DNA of 64,000 nt, from positions 10,925,264-10,989,263 of the forward strand of contig NC_135169.1 of assembly GCF_041146795.1 (NCBI RefSeq). Direction: 5' to 3'. The notes under the pieces are model-generated. The model was given only the letters and a program-made list of their open reading frames with translations. It had not been told where the DNA came from and made no database searches. This document shows, one piece after another, positions 39,755 through 53,263 of the stretch (positions are counted from its first letter, which is position 1; each line of letters opens with the position of its first letter). The translations under genes and the position numbers were made by a program. This stretch comes from Maylandia zebra. Its lineage: Eukaryota > Chordata > Actinopteri > Cichliformes > Cichlidae.

Positions 39755-41715
39755 AGGATAAGATAGAAGATCTTTATTGTCACTGTTACCAGAACAATGA
39801 GTAGTTTGGCATCTCTCCATTGGCAGCTTGTATCTGTTTACATTCAGATTCTTAGGATAATAGAAGAAGATAAATAAGAACAAGAACAAGTTTCAGAGGT
39901 ACCTACACAGGGAATGTGTGTAACGCACAATAAATGACATATCTAAACAAAAGGATCTGCACGTACAGAAACAAATCTATAGATATATGTGCAGGTACAG
40001 TGTAAAGACGAGGATCAGTTCAGTATAAGGTGCTGTGTGATTGGTGGGATTGCACATTGAGTAAGCTGTAGGAATGCTGGTTGCTGCTGTAGAAGAATAC
40101 AGTTCTATAAATAGAGGTACGAATTCTACTGTAATGAATACTAGTTATAAATAAATATAGTGCAAGTGTCCATGAGTGTTAACTGTTTGTCTTTGACCTG
40201 TTGGACCTGTAGAGTTTACCAGAGGGAAGGTGGGAAAGTGAGTGTCCAGGGTGCGAGGGCTCCTTGATGATGATGCTGGCTTCCTGCTGAAGTCTGCCAG
40301 TACAGATGTCTGTGTGGGGGGTCAGTGAGGTGCCGATTGCCCGCTCTGCTGCCCTCACCTGCAGTTTCCTCTTGTCCTCCACAGTGCAGCAGTTGAAGCA
40401 GAGTGTGCAGCAGGAGGTCAGAAGGCTCTCGATGGTGGAGCAGTAGAAATTAATTAGCAGGCTTTGGGGCTTGACATTGCTTCCTGAGGAAGTGCAGCCT
40501 TTGTTGTGCTTTCCCTACCTGGTGGGAGATGTTTGTGGACCAGGTGAGGTCGGCCGAGATGTGGACTCCGAGGAACTTGAAGCTCTCCACCCTTTCTACC
40601 TCCTCCATCAATGTAGAGGGTGGAGTGCTCAGATGGCTTTGTTCTGCTGAAGTCGATTATCATGTCCTTGGTCTTGGCTGTGTTCAGATGCAGGTTGTTG
40701 TCGTCACACCATCGCTTCAGATGCTGAACCTCCTCTCTGTAGCTGAATCATCGCTGTTGTCCATCAGTCCTATGATGGTGGTGTCATCAGCACATTTATA
40801 ATGGTGTTACTGGTGTGGACTGGAGAACAGTCATGGGTGAAAAGTGAGTATGAGAGGGCACTGAGGACACATGTTCAGAGTGAGGGTGGAGGAGGTGTGG
40901 CTCCCATCCTGACGTTCTGGGGTGTGTTGCTCAGGAAGTCCAGTATCCAGCTGCACAGTGAGCTGCTGGGTCCTAAGTTGCTGAGTTTATTAACCAGTTT
41001 GTAGGCTTGAACTGTGTTGAAGGCAGAGGTAAAGTCCACAAACAGCATTCTCACGTACGTGTTTCCTACTGTCCAGATGTGTGAGGGTTGTGTGAAGAGC
41101 TGTAATTATGGCGTCCTCTGTCCACCTGTTGGCCTTCTACAGACTGTAGCAGGTTGAAGTTGGTGGTGAAAACCTCTGCTAGTTGGTCTGCACATGCTTT
41201 AAGCTCTCCACCGGCTGCACCGTCAGCACCAGCTGCTTTCCTCGCATAGACTCAGTGTGGCTCTGACCTGATGCTGCTCCAGCTGGATGGGGGCGTCGTC
41301 CCTCTCTGTAACGCAGGATAGGTGTTGGTGTCACTGTTTTGTTGGTCATGAAGAACTGCTTTATGGTGTCAGGTGAGGTGATGTGGGGGGAGTTTGTTTG
41401 TGTGCGATTGTCCTTGTAGCAGTGAGTGTCTTGATCCCCACCACATGTTTCTGGAGTTGTTTGTGTTAAAGTGTTCCTCGATGCGCTGTTTGAATCTGCG
41501 TTTGGATTCTTTGATGCCTTTAGATTAGACGCCTCTTTGTAGGTTTGTTGGTCTCCTGATATGAAGGCGCTGCTCTCAGTAGAGCTTGCACCTCACTGTT
41601 GAGCCATGGCTTCTGCTTTGGGAACACTTTCACAGTCTTTGTTGTTGCTACACTCTCAGTGCAGATGTTGATGTATGAGGGTACAGATGTGTGGCCCTCC
41701 AAGTCTCCTTCTCAT
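39755..41715 (-). mobile_element. CR1/Rex1-like LINE, degraded
   Basis: The minus strand runs from KQKPWLNSEVQALLR near 41620 through [20 protein letters not shown] near 40970-41030, a broken ADD region near 40790, and the MIIDFSRTKPSEHSTLYIDG block at 40663-40600, to a 3' tail CAATAAAGATCTTCTATCTT at about 39780-39755. That tail matches the one of the LINE at 60517. Frames are broken throughout. Confidence 0.75.
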
Positions 41716-42667
41716 TTATTTCCCTTTCCTTGTACAACTGTTAGTTCATGCTGGTTTAAATGAGTCCTAAACTCCATTGTATGTGACATTAAACATCTTA
41801 AATGTAACTTTCTGTAGCAAAGAAAGCTGCAGGAGCCCAGGTTTCATCTTCACACACATCAGGAGCAGCTGCTCCATCACAAACACCACAGAAGAAGAAC
41901 AACACTGGATCAGATTTAATGTAACCGGCTGTTTTTATCTGGATTTATCTGACAGGGACAGAGTTCATGTTCATGGACATCAGGATAAAAACAGAAGATG
42001 GAAACCTGCAGATTTGAGCTGCTCATGTGTCGTCCCTGGGCAGGTCACATGACTCCATCCAACACACAAAGACACACAGACACACAAGAAAAGCCAGAGA
42101 AACAAAGACAAATCCAAACAATCCATCATACTGAGTCAAAGTGATCACAGGTCTGCTTTGTTGGAGCCTTCAAAGTGTCACATGTGGACTGTTCCTTTAT
42201 TACTACCACTGAAGGCCACGCCTCTCTGGTCATGTGATCATGTGGTTTGTAGGAACGCTCCTCTTCCTCAGAGGATCTACCTGTGCTTCCTCTCCTCCAC
42301 CTGTTACAGTGAGGGAACGTCCTCCATGATGGAGGAGCTGCTGGAAAGTGCTGAGAGTTTCCTCCAGAGTGAGACCTCTGACACAGTTCAGAGGATCTAC
42401 GGCAGCAGAGACCTTCATGAGACTAAAAGTCTCAAACACACAACAACAACATCACACTGACTCCAGTCTGACATCACTGATCAATAATCAGACAGATCAA
42501 ACTGATTGATAAGCTATCACAACCACAACAACTGTGAAAATAGTTGGATGGACGTTGCTGCTCAGTCACAGCTGCCTGGTCAATGTTTTTCATTAGCAAT
42601 TTAGCAAAGTTGATGATGGTGATGAGTGTCTGTGTGAGTGAAAGAGACAGATTTTGTGTTATAACCA
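41716..42667. other. unassigned intergenic sequence
   Basis: An open frame at 42158-42460 has a charged end (MMEELLESAESFLQSETSD) but no recognised domain or splice context. I do not call it a gene. Confidence 0.3.
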
Positions 42668-43590
42668 GAGATGGGCAGTAACGCGTTAGTTACTGTAATC
42701 CAATTACTTTTTTCAAGTAACGCGTAAAGTAAGGGATTACTATTGCAAAAACGGTAATTAGATTACCGTTACTTTCCCGTAGGAACGCTGCGTTACTGCG
42801 TTACTAAAACCGTGATTTTTTTGCGAGAGTGTCTCATGACGTAAGCGAGTGCGACGTTCGTGACAACAGCTGTGTGCAGATCAACAATGGATCATATATC
42901 GAGTGCAGAGAGAGTATGAGCGTGCAGCGTTTAAAGTGTGGAAGTACTGACCTTACTTTGAGTTTGATTCCATAAAAAGTGACAAAAACATTAGTGTCCG
43001 CTGTGCGTGGGAAGAAAACTTCTTTTTACAGCGAAAAAAACCCCTAAACTTCAAAGCAAGCACCGAGTAGCTACGACGTAATGGGAAACTCACAGAGAAA
43101 CTCACGGATTCTTCAACTGACCGCTGCACACCTGCACCAGGGTAAACCTCCGCCTACCCCACTCCTGCTTTACAGGTGAAAATAGAGCAACAGGACCGCT
43201 GAGTCTGTGACTTTATTTATGTTCTGCTGTGTTTTACTTGCATCTATTTGAAAGAGTGAGTGTAAACACAAAAAATATTTTATTTTATGAGCTGGAATGT
43301 GCAGAAAATAGGTTTAAATGTTAAACTAATTTATTCAAGTCAGAGAATGTTGCAGATAATTAAATGTTTGCTTGATGCATAAAGTTAAAAGATTAAAACT
43401 AATAAAACAAGTTTTAAAAAGAGACTTTTCCATTTGATTACATTTTGTATGATGGATTATGTAGAAAAAGTAGAATTGGACTGAAAGATCTATCGCTTTA
43501 TCACCTATTCAGGTTGTAAATCATGTTTTTAAAAAGTAACTAAGTAATTAATTACTTTTGAAAATAAGTAAAATAAGTAAACACAGTCAT
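42668..43590. mobile_element. hAT-type element, truncated on the right
   Basis: GAGATGGGCAGTAACGCGTT and AATCCAATTACTTTTTTCAA at the left, with AGTAACTAAGTAATTAATTA near 43538-43557, are the terminal and subterminal words of a common fish hAT. The right terminus and the target duplication are missing. Confidence 0.5.
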
Positions 43591-43609
43591 TATCAGGGTG
43601 TTGTTTTTC

Positions 43610-44207
43610 GGCTCCAGCCTCGAGACCGCCGCTGGCGCCAAAGGGGTATCCACATGAAGTGATGGTGCTTTTTACTTTAGTGCGAACAGCTCATATGAAT
43701 TTCAAAGCAGTTCTACAGTCCAACACTGGTCTCTCAATCTCCCGTTGGAGAGTCGCGAGCTTCGCCATACTTGCGTTCTGTGATGTTGTCATTTCTTGTG
43801 CTCAAGGAGCCAATTTCTGAGAACTCACGGCAGTGTGCCTCCCCGAGATGTCATCCAATTTGTGCTCAGAGATGTTATTCCGAGCTAGCCCTTCCGAGAT
43901 GTATCCAGTCTGCAGTCAGAGATCTTATTCTGAGTATTTTCAGCTGCTCTGCTCCCAGGCTGTGGAACTCTCTGCCCCCTGAAATAAGAAATATTGGTTC
44001 TCTCCCCCAGTTTAAATCCCAACTCAAAACTCATCTGTTCAAATCTGCATACTCACTGTGAATCCACTGTTTGTTCATTTTATCTTGTGCTTTAATTTTA
44101 TTGTTCTTATTCTGCCATTGTTTTACTAAGTCTTTTATCCTATTGTAAAGTGTCCTTGGGTGACTTGAAAGGCGCTCATAAATAAAATTTATTATTATTA
44201 TTATTAT
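43610..44207 (+). mobile_element. LINE 3' fragment with (ATT)n tail
   Basis: The plus strand reads SCSAPRLWNSLPPEIRNIGS and LPQFKSQLKTHLFKSAYSL before the stop at 44061, the C-terminal signature of fish L2-like LINEs. An (ATT)n tail follows at 44188-44207. Confidence 0.65.
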
Positions 44208-45546
44208 TGTCATGCAACCTGGAGAGTTATCTATCAGCAGTAGACATTTAATTATATTAGTAACATTTAATAATAAGTGTATGTTCAGTTTCCGTGCTTT
44301 AGTTGCTGAGAGATATTGACGTGTTCATGAGTGTACGCTGATCATCATTGCATGTGTGTGTGTTAGGAGAAAGGTTAATTGTATGTGTGTTCAGTGGAGC
44401 TGCAGATTTGGCAAAGCCTCTCTCTCCCCTAGCTCCTTTTTTTTCCCCCAAAAAGGCATCTCCTTAAAAGGTGCCTTTCTTTTGCGGCTCTCTGCTTATG
44501 TGAGTGTATTTCGTTTTACCTTTTGTTTCACTGCTTCGGACACTTTCTCAACCTCCACGAGTCAGTTAAGCCCAAATTTCGAACCAGTTTTCATGTAGTT
44601 TCATAGCCTTCCTCTCTCCTCCATGGTCGCCTCTAATTCTCTAATCGCTGCTGTCCCCAGCTGCTGAGCCTTGGAGTGGATACTGTTACGCTGAAGCCGT
44701 GTTTTGTCTTCAGAGAGAGGTTGATTATCTTCGAGGCCTGTTTTTCAGAATAAGATGTACATGGAGATGAAGCTGTGAAATTTTCATCCAAAACATGGCC
44801 TGGTTATGGTTCCAGTTATGTTAATCTATCATTTTGCTCCAGCCGCTGTGCTCGTGGTGGGGGTTGATCCAGGTTCGTGTCACCTGTACTAACACACTAA
44901 GACATTTATTTAATATCATTGTCATCACTGCTCAATAACACTTTCATTCTGATTTATCTATCCACATTTTAACACGTCTCTTTCATCATTCATTCTAGTC
45001 ACATCAGCTGATTTTCTTCAGGCTGCCTGCACACTCTCACTTCCTGTTCTACACACACACACAGCGCTTCTTACACACACACACACACTCTTCACATCAC
45101 TGCGTTCCTCAGTTTTCTACACCCCAGTTTGTCCTTTTAACCCCCTCTTTTTCGCATTTCCTTTTGATCCTAATTTAAATATTCCCATGCCTTCTTTTTC
45201 CAATTCCTCCTGTTCTTCTTTAATTCTTCTTTAAATTTTGTGCAATTGTCATAATGATTTTACTTAATGATACTCTTTCCCTTTGGTATTTTCAGCATTT
45301 CTTTTACTTCCCTTTTTGCCTCTTCACCCTCTGTTTTTGGCACTTTTCCCCAAGCAGTCACAGAGACTGCCTCTCCTAGCTTCTCCATTTCTTTAGTGGC
45401 TGTCTTCCACCCAGAGCCACTATCTCCCCTTCCTCTCTCACCTTCACGGCCCACTGCCTTCTCCTCTCCTATGTGACATGGTGGCTTTCACATTCCACTC
45501 CACACACACACACACACACAACCTTTGATAGAAGTAACTAGTGTGT

Positions 45547-45577
<31 letters not shown>

Positions 45578-45897
45578 GGGGGGGGGGGTCAAGATGTGAC
45601 CCTGTGAAGACTCCCCAAAGCTGGTGCCAGGAGTCTAGCGGTCCATCTAAACATAAGGCTCTTAGCCCAAAGCTGACACAGCTACGTTTATCCTACCATA
45701 AAACAATAAGAGCAGGTACGACCTCTCCCATGCTCCCAGGATGTGGGTGTGAATGCCAGAACACTCTGGAATGCACACAAAGTCTTTGCAGACAACTAAG
45801 GATCAACCCTCTACCAACATGACATTGATTATAAAACTCTAAGCATATATGAGTAGATATTTCTAAGCATGAATGACAATCAACAATACAAATCTAA
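44208..45897. other. unassigned, with simple repeats
   Basis: A (CA)n stretch near 45052-45090. Pyrimidine-rich 45100-45480 has long shadow frames. No gene is supported. Confidence 0.3.
45540..45588. repeat. (GT)n followed by a poly-G tract
   Basis: About ten GT units, then some 29 G. The tract length may be unreliable. Confidence 0.9.
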
Positions 45898-46069
45898 CAG
45901 ATCCTGGTGTTATTTGTCTCTCAGAAACAGTTCATAACTTCAACTCATCCATGTGACCTAAAAGGTAAACCTGTTTCTCCATCACAGCTCTGATGGTTCA
46001 GTAAGGACATCTCCTGGTTTCATCTTCATGTTTCCCTCTCAACAGATAGAGGGAGAAGAAGATGCAGAT

Positions 46070-46531
46070 GTGCAGCGTAAAGACACAGGAATAACTCCAG
46101 CTTTGTGTCTTTTTCATTGTAGCTGAAGTCCGGGACAAACTGCGTTCCTTTTCAGCTCAATACGAAACGCGTAATATTTTCTCTGAATACGAGATGATTC
46201 CTTTTGTACTGGACGGTAAAAAGGCCAGCCTCCACCACTTGCTAATGTTACTAAATCTGTGGAAGCTCTGCCACAGCCACCACCAAACAATTTTACACAT
46301 CTGCTAACCAGAACGCTGTTTACTCGCATGTGACATCATTCCCAGGTCTGTGTTCCGATTTCCAAGGTAAGTCGAATGCAACACACGAAGTAACGAATAA
46401 CGAGCCAATCTAAATCCCAGTAAGGATCAACGCGTTCCTGATTTTGGCATAATAACTAGTTACCGTGCTCGTTACCACAATAACGTAGTTACTGTAACGC
46501 GTTACTTAATAACGCATTAGTCCCAACACTG
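46070..46531 (-). mobile_element. hAT relic with one terminal repeat
   Basis: Second copy of the relic at 9748-10007. Its right edge is ATTAGTCCCAACACTG, and the open frame 46329-46114 reads LFGGGCGRASTDLVTLASGG. Confidence 0.6.
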
Positions 46532-47619
46532 CTTTTAACAATACTAGAATGCCAGACATCAAGCTGTAGTTCTTAATGAACGTCTCCTGCTCTGTGCTAT
46601 TCTAGGGTGGTTTGGGGGTCCTCAATTCTCAGGTTACCAGCCTAGGACCCCAGACGCTGCTGGTCCGCCGCTGCGTCCAGCCATCGGTGGGGGAACCAAC
46701 CCCAGGACAAAATTTGTCCCGTTAGACCTGCAGTTCTTAACAAAAGTCTCTTGCTCTAGTGCCCAGACACTGGAAGAATTTTGCATGAGTGCCGTTTAAA
46801 TTAGCGAACAGATGAATTAGGGTTCATCCAACATGCACACTTGGATGTAACAGGTGGTGCTTACCTTTAAGATTCTGTTAGACCTGTCCTCTGTTCGCCT
46901 CGTTTCACGACCCCATGATTACGATCTAATTCGTGTCTCTCAGCCATTTTGGATCCGGGTCACAGGCACCAATTATCGACCCCAATTCCTTTGTCCTCAG
47001 GCTTTTCAGAGAAGATGCAAACTCAGTGTAATCAAAACATATGCAATCACTTTATTCAATACAGTCTTCTTCAGTAACACCTTCAGGAAGGGAGATGTGC
47101 ACAGCGTGAAAGCCTTCTGCAGATCTACTGCATTACTGACAGGATGAGAGTGATATACTCTGCACCCCCACTCCTCACGGATACAACAGGAGACGACCTT
47201 CAGGTCATCATCTAGCAGCACAAACATGAGCTACATTCTCTGAAAAGTCTGCACTAAAGCTCCTGTTTATCACAGTTTCATTTCGCCAGGAAATGTAATG
47301 ACCTAAAGCACAGTATACTTTATATATATATAAACCCTTAAAGCCGGCCTTTAATATTACCCTTTAATATTACGCTTTAATATAGTCTTTAATATATACT
47401 TATCAAATAGGCACTTGGATTGTATTTTATAAGAGTTCCCAATAATATTTCAGTGTATTAGCTGCACTGTTATTTACTTAAGTTCAGTTTCCCCCCCTGA
47501 TAATGCAGGATTTTATCTGAGGGTTTTTTCTTTTCCTTTTCTTTCTTTCTTTGTTTAATAAAATGACTCATGTGTTAATCAAATCAGAACACTGTTAAAA
47601 CATGTTGTGAAATTCTTTA

Positions 47620-48068
47620 TTTCTAATATTGTAATAAAACTGTTGCATTTATCTCTTTGGGCTTGCCAGAGATTTCTTTTCTTTTATGAACATGCACACA
47701 AGGAAATTTAATTTGTCATTTATTACTGAACTCCATTTGTCATAGAGGATCTCAGCTCTATCCCCTTGCAAGTTTTTTGGTTCTCTGAAAAAGTGCAAAT
47801 GTTAAGACATTTTGTAATGCAAGCTAAAAATACTCAGTAAATTTATGTTGTCTGTCTTGTGTTTTTACAAGTGTAATTGCTTATTTCTAACACATTTTCT
47901 TTTAATATCCAATTCAAAACACAGTAGTTTTGGCTATTACAAGAGTTTGGGTGTATTAAAGCTTTGAGTCCTATTAGCTTAAGATGCTTAACATTTTAAA
48001 ACTAATTATTAATTCCTAAAATGTATTGAGGTAGATTTGTACTTGAAAGTCAAAAGATCACGTAGAGA
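47620..48068. other. unassigned, specific to duplication copy 2
   Basis: AT-rich sequence lacking a counterpart in copy 1. I recognise nothing in it. Confidence 0.3.
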
Positions 48069-48073
48069 GTACC

Positions 48074-49468
48074 CGTCATGGGCGGGGTCTGTGACCCAGT
48101 GTTTGAGTGTTTATATATTTTGGTATTCATCCCGGTCCTAGTTTAGTTCAGCTAGTTCATTCTGAGGTTGCTGTTTAGTCCTTTGTTTCTTATTTGTTTA
48201 TGTCATCTCCTCCTGTATTCAGTCTCCCTGGTCCGTGCGTCTACCTGTCATGCGTCATGTCTGCGTGGTTATGTTCAGTTCAGCTCACGTCTAATCCCCA
48301 TGTTTCCTGTTTTACTTTGAAAGTCTGTGTCTAATGTCAGTGTATGTAGTTTCACTTTCCCTGTCCTGTCTTTAGGTTCATGTGTATCATGTATCCCTTG
48401 ATCATCCCTCATGTATATTTAGTCTCTGGCTGTCTCCCAATTCAGGGTCTGCAGCCTTAAAGGCCGCATTTTAAGGCCGATTACGTCACAGCGGCGCGAC
48501 GAAGGCTGTCCCAATTCAAAGGCTGCTCGAAATGCGGCCCTCAAATGCGTCCTTCATTTCCCTGAATTTTAAGGCTGTGGCAGTGTAGACTTTGTGGCCC
48601 AACATATCCCAGAATGCATAGCGTGGCGGTGGGTGTGGATAAATTTGCAGAAAAAAACGGCAGATGAGGGGCGCCCGAAGAGTGCACTTTAAGTACTGAA
48701 TATTATGTCACTTATTTATGTGCAAATGTTTAATAACGAAGACCATTAAACATTGCTGTTGGCCACATGTCGGCAAAGTCATGTGACATTAGTGACGTTT
48801 GTACTAACTTGGTTTTAAAGCCTTTACTTTCAAATACACGCCGTTCAATAGCTGAGCTTCATCTTACAGAGAATGATCAAAGCTCATGTAGAAACAAACA
48901 CATGAACAAAAGATTTTCTCCTTCATCTCTGTCACACAAAGCTGAATGACACGTTTCCAGCTGTTAGTATCATGGTTGCTAGGCAACTTGGGCAGCGCGA
49001 CGGAGGCTTTTTTTTTTTAAACTTTATTGACAAACAACAGTATCAGCGCAACGGAGGCTAGACCATCCCATTACACAAGCCTCGCACTTCCGCCCTTAGC
49101 GGTCTTTGAGTACGCGGCCCTTGAGGATCGTTGAGGCTGCAGACCCTGGATTGGGACACAGCCTCTGTGTTTCATTCAGCCTGTGTCGCGTCGTCTGTGT
49201 TCCCACCCTCCATGTTTTCATGGGCAGTCTTTGCAGTCATGGTCATAGTTCTCTGAGTCTCCATAATTTATCACAGTATCAGTTTCCCAGTTTAGTTATA
49301 GTTTAGTTTAGTCACGTTATTTCTGACTAAATAACTTTGTTTGAACTCTGTCATCAGCCATAATAAAGGCTCGCTTTCAGTTTAAATTCACTCCCGTCTA
49401 CTGACTTGTGTTTGCACCTGGGTCCACCACACACACCACCGCACGGCCTGCCTCCACACACAGTGACA
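48074..49468. mobile_element. LTR-like element, family 2, copy 2
   Basis: CGTCATGGGCGGGG...CACAGTGACA with a 5-bp duplication GTACC (48069-48073 and 49469-49473). The first base is changed from the family's T. Net of the nested inverted-repeat element it is about 656 bp. CATAATAAAGGCTCGC at 49361-49376 may be the polyadenylation site. Confidence 0.65.
48428..49163. mobile_element. PIF/Harbinger-like miniature element
   Basis: Inverted repeats of 29 bases, differing at two or three positions, start GGCTGTCTCCCAATTCAGGG on the left and GGCTGTGTCCCAATCCAGGG read inward on the right. A 3-bp duplication, TCT, flanks them. A 3-bp duplication with GGCTGTCCCAATTC-like ends fits PIF/Harbinger. No coding region inside. 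Confidence 0.6.
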
Positions 49469-49473
49469 GTACC

Positions 49474-50139
49474 AAACCAAAAATGTGGATATAACAAAAA
49501 AACATTTATCAGTGTAACTTAAATTTTTGTATACAAATCAGCTACATAAATTATGTTTATTTAACTTGTTTTTTTGTTTGTTTTAGTTACTTTAAATATT
49601 TTATGTAATCAGTTTAACCAAAAGTTTTGAGTTAAATTAACGCATTGGGTTTTACAGTGTGGATTTTCAACTACTTTTTTGTTGCAATTTTTTAATTATC
49701 AGTGACAGAATAAAAAATCATAGCATCAAAATAAAAACTGGTAAACTTGAACAAATTCCAGGAAGGATATTACTGAAATCAGATTGGATGTGAAGGAACG
49801 TACTAAGATGTAAAACTAGAAGTACAAATATCTTACGCCCACAAATAAACTGACTGCAACAAAGGGTCCAGTATTTTGTTTCTAACAGCTGGCAGTGCAT
49901 ATAAAACACCAGGACACCACCACAAGGTAATAGCGGTGATGTACTGATGTAGGTTATCGTCGACATCATTGACTCTACAACGATTCAGCACAGAATTTTA
50001 AATCGGGCCAAACTCCCAGCATGTGTCGGGTTTGATCTCTGTTCTGGAAACACAACTGTGACAAGACTTTTCTGCTGTCAGTATGAGATAATGGGAATTA
50101 AAACACACAAAGAAACTAACTCTGCTGCTTAATCATCGA
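49474..50139. other. 3' flank of C1q gene B
   Basis: From 49700 on it matches 12070-12486 of the first duplication copy. No gene. Confidence 0.45.
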
Positions 50140-50145
50140 TTTATT
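50140..50145 (-). terminator. candidate polyadenylation signal of C1q gene B
   Basis: AATAAA on minus, conserved with copy 1. Confidence 0.5.
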
Positions 50146-50370
50146 ATGATATATTATTAGAATGAAATGACAGAATGGAATCACATTGAATTTTGAAATC
50201 AGAAGAGAGAGAGATCCAAACAACATTATTGTTTAGTGTATCTGGATTTTGGATTTACAAACAGATGAAAAATAATCCCAGCAGGTGATTAACGTCCTGT
50301 TTTACTTCTGAAAAAATAAAGAAAAAGCTACAAGACAGCCCAAACAGGAAGTTTGCAGCTGGTACACCTT

Positions 50371-50654
50371 TCACATGGAGAAAAGCAGATGACCTCTGAA
50401 GCTGGTATGATAATTGTAATCATCAAATATCCTTCCACCAGCCCAGAGGCGCACATACACCTGATCTTGAGCATCTAGAAGCAGTGAGCCACCATTAGAG
50501 GCACTTGGAGAAAGTGTTGTCTGATGTTCCCATGCCGTAAAAATGAGCTCTTTATTCATGAACAACCTAGCAGCTGTAGGATATGCATTGTCTCCGTGTC
50601 CATGCAGGGTCAACTCAAAGTTGTAGACTCCTCTGACTGGTGCAGTGAAAATAC
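50371..50654 (-). CDS. C1q gene B exon 4, C-terminal half of C1q head
   Basis: 284 bases, same limits as gene A exon 7. The visible differences include N to S in GHGDN(A/S)YPTA and WAGGRIF for WAGARIF. Open to the stop. Confidence 0.8.
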
Positions 50655-50751
50655 CTGTGGGACATTTGTTTTTGCCATATTACATGAAAAATCAGCTGTT
50701 AGAACATCTGGAACATCAGCAAAGCAGAGAAGTGACATTGAGTGTTATTAC

Positions 50752-50886
50752 CTGTGTAGGGGTTGTAGGCATTTCCAATGTTTGTGACAACGCGTTTGAA
50801 GATCAGAGTAGTCTCTGTGTTAAATGGTCCAGTATAAGTTCCACCACCATGCTCCACCAGAGAGGCTGAGAAAGCCACCTGTTTGG
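50752..50886 (-). CDS. C1q gene B exon 3, N-terminal half of C1q head
   Basis: 135 bases, [15 protein letters not shown] to NAYNPYTG; one residue differs from gene A (K for R at the start). Confidence 0.8.
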
Positions 50887-51627
50887 CTGAGAGAGAGAGA
50901 AATGTCATTATTTTAAACTTCCTGTTTTACAGTTATACCTCCTTTGTACAGGCTGTGAATTCAAATACTACACGTTACACAAACCCCATTTGGTAAATGC
51001 GTTACTTTGATATAGTCTTGAAATATTAGTTTATGTAGATATCATGTTGAAGAAATGTCATCGTGTTCACTGCACTAAAAACAGACTGTTGTGAAACTGT
51101 AAGTTAATGATTCTTCAGTTTGTCAGCAGCACAGAAAATACAGAGAGTGATAGTCTAATATTTAGACGAGCTTTTAACTGCATTTGTGCTGTTTCATGTT
51201 TATCTGTTTTGTATTATTGTGAAGCACGTTTTTACCTATATATAAATCAATAAAGTAAATTAAAGTAACAGTGTGATGGGTCACCACTGCTCCACCTTCA
51301 CTCCTTTTTTAAGGCGCTGACTCCATTTTAATTCCTGTACTTCACTAATAATTCGATTAACTGAAGTTTATTATGAAATATTCATAGATTACTGGTTGAA
51401 TCGATTTTACTTATGTAAGTCTTCTTAGATTATCAATCGTATTTACCACTATTAACAGTTAATATTCTTTATATATAAAACATTTGTCTAATGAATTCTA
51501 AACTAGAAGCCGATTATTGCCAGCATGGGGACATCAGGATGTGCCAGTATCACCAATACTTCATCAACATGATTAGAGAGTATATTTGGAGCACCATGTG
51601 ACATCAGCTCCCATTAAACACTTCAGA

Positions 51628-52322
51628 TGTCATGGTCCGGGGTGTGCGGCTGCAATTTTCAGTCAGGCTCCTGAGTCTACCTGGGATCCGCCCCTGGGCA
51701 GGGCCACCTCCAGTTTCTCACACCTGGAGCTGATTTGCAGCCAATCAACCCAGATTGATTTAAGCCTCCCACTGACCTTCATTCACTGCCAGTTTGTCAT
51801 CAATCCATGTTGGTAGCTGGCTCTCATGTTTCAAGCTCCCTTTGTGAATAATCTTGCTAACCTTACTTTCTTGTGCTGTAGTTCCTGGATTCACCTTCTC
51901 TCAAACCTCTGGCTCACGGTTCTCTCTCGGACTCAGGATAACAAACCACCATTTTTGAAATCACTCGATGCCTCACCTGCCTGCCCGCTGCCACCACTCT
52001 ATCAGCAACCTCTAGATCTCACCTCAGGTCAGCCTTTCCACATTGCTCAGCTCACCCTCCACTCATGGCTCTTTTGCTCCTCCTGCAAAGTGACTGCTAA
52101 CTGCCCTGTTCCAGGCTGCATCTCAGGCCCATTTCCCCTTTCTAGTTCCACGTCCCCCTAGCCATGTTACCCAGGCCACGCCATGTCAAATTCTACCTTT
52201 CACTGCTTTTTGTTCTTGACACATTTTCTAAGACTGAGTATATTGTAAAACTACCTGGCTTCTCTGTCCTGGGTTTCTGCACCTCAGTCCAGTTTTGGTA
52301 CTGACCACTCGGTCCCGTGACA
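51628..52322. mobile_element. LTR-like element, family 2, copy 3
   Basis: TGTCATGGTCCGGGG...GGTCCCGTGACA with an exact 5-bp duplication TCAGA (51623-51627 and 52323-52327), 695 bp, in the intron between exons 2 and 3 of C1q gene B. Open frames inside (51826-52161) are low in complexity and have no RT or gag motif. Confidence 0.75.
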
Positions 52323-52894
52323 TCAGACCGTGGTCCTGCATTGCCTGCTCTATATGTTGCTTCATATGATGATATATGTGAAAAAATGAAGCAGTGACCC
52401 TTAAAACTGATCAAGGTCATGTGAATTCAGCAGGCAGAAACTGATGCCAGACAATATGGTAAACAACATAAAAGTAGGTCACGGTTATAGAAGTGTTTTT
52501 CTGCAGAAATGTTTAGAACCTTGGTTTCCTTCACATTTATCCGCTTTGCAGCATTTTCTGAGAAATAAATGAAATGAAAACAAATAAATCGAAACAAACG
52601 AGAAAAAAAATCAGTTTTAATTCAAAGTTGTTATCCCTGCTGTCTCTTCAGTCTGTTTCTCTCACTCCATATAAAAGACAAGTTATTGAAGATGGAACCA
52701 ATAACTATGCAATTCAAATGCATGACAAAAGTCATGCTAAATCACTTCCCAGTGAATATATTTGCAGTGCTTATCTGTTTGTGCTGACAATTAGACAATT
52801 TTATTTCAACAGTTTACGTTCAAACTTGTGTCATAAACATAAATATTACAACATCTCTATAGAAATTCTGCCCTTGAGGATTTGCACACAGTAC

Positions 52895-52966
52895 CTTGTA
52901 GCCGCTGCTTCAGCTGCTCAATCTCAGTCTTCTGTGTCTCCACTTTTTTTAGTTTTGCTTCTTGTT
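52895..52966 (-). CDS. C1q gene B exon 2, coiled coil
   Basis: 72 bases encoding 24 residues from EQEAKLKK to LKQRLQ, phase 1, longer by three codons than exon 5 of gene A. Confidence 0.75.
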
Positions 52967-53263
52967 CTGACAAAACAAAAGGAAATGGAACATGATTGCA
53001 CAGCTTGTCCTCAGATTGCTTTAGTGTTCCTGTAATTAAAATTCTGTCTTTACATGATCAAAAAATACAATTCTGTTCTTTAAAATAACTGGAACACAAC
53101 AGCGGATCATATGAAGGCTTCTTGATGCTGCTGTCTCTCACTAACTAACACAATTTAGTACCTCGATTCTCCTTTTGAAGAAGTGTGATCTGCTCTTTCT
53201 GTACAGCCAAAGAGGCGACTATCCCTGTCAGCACAGCTTCCATGTCACTTGTAAATGGCTGTA

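Larger units (their letters stand above)
45898..50940. repeat. segmental duplication, copy 2
   Basis: Partner of 9275-13260, in direct orientation about 36.6 kb away. It contains the hAT relic (46070-46531), the empty site of the solo LTR (46641-46660), an insertion from about 47620 to 49690, and the head exons of C1q gene B. Confidence 0.8.

Noticed and set aside
42158..42460. 100-codon plus-strand frame
   Set aside because: No domain, start context or splice support; the opposite strand is open as well.
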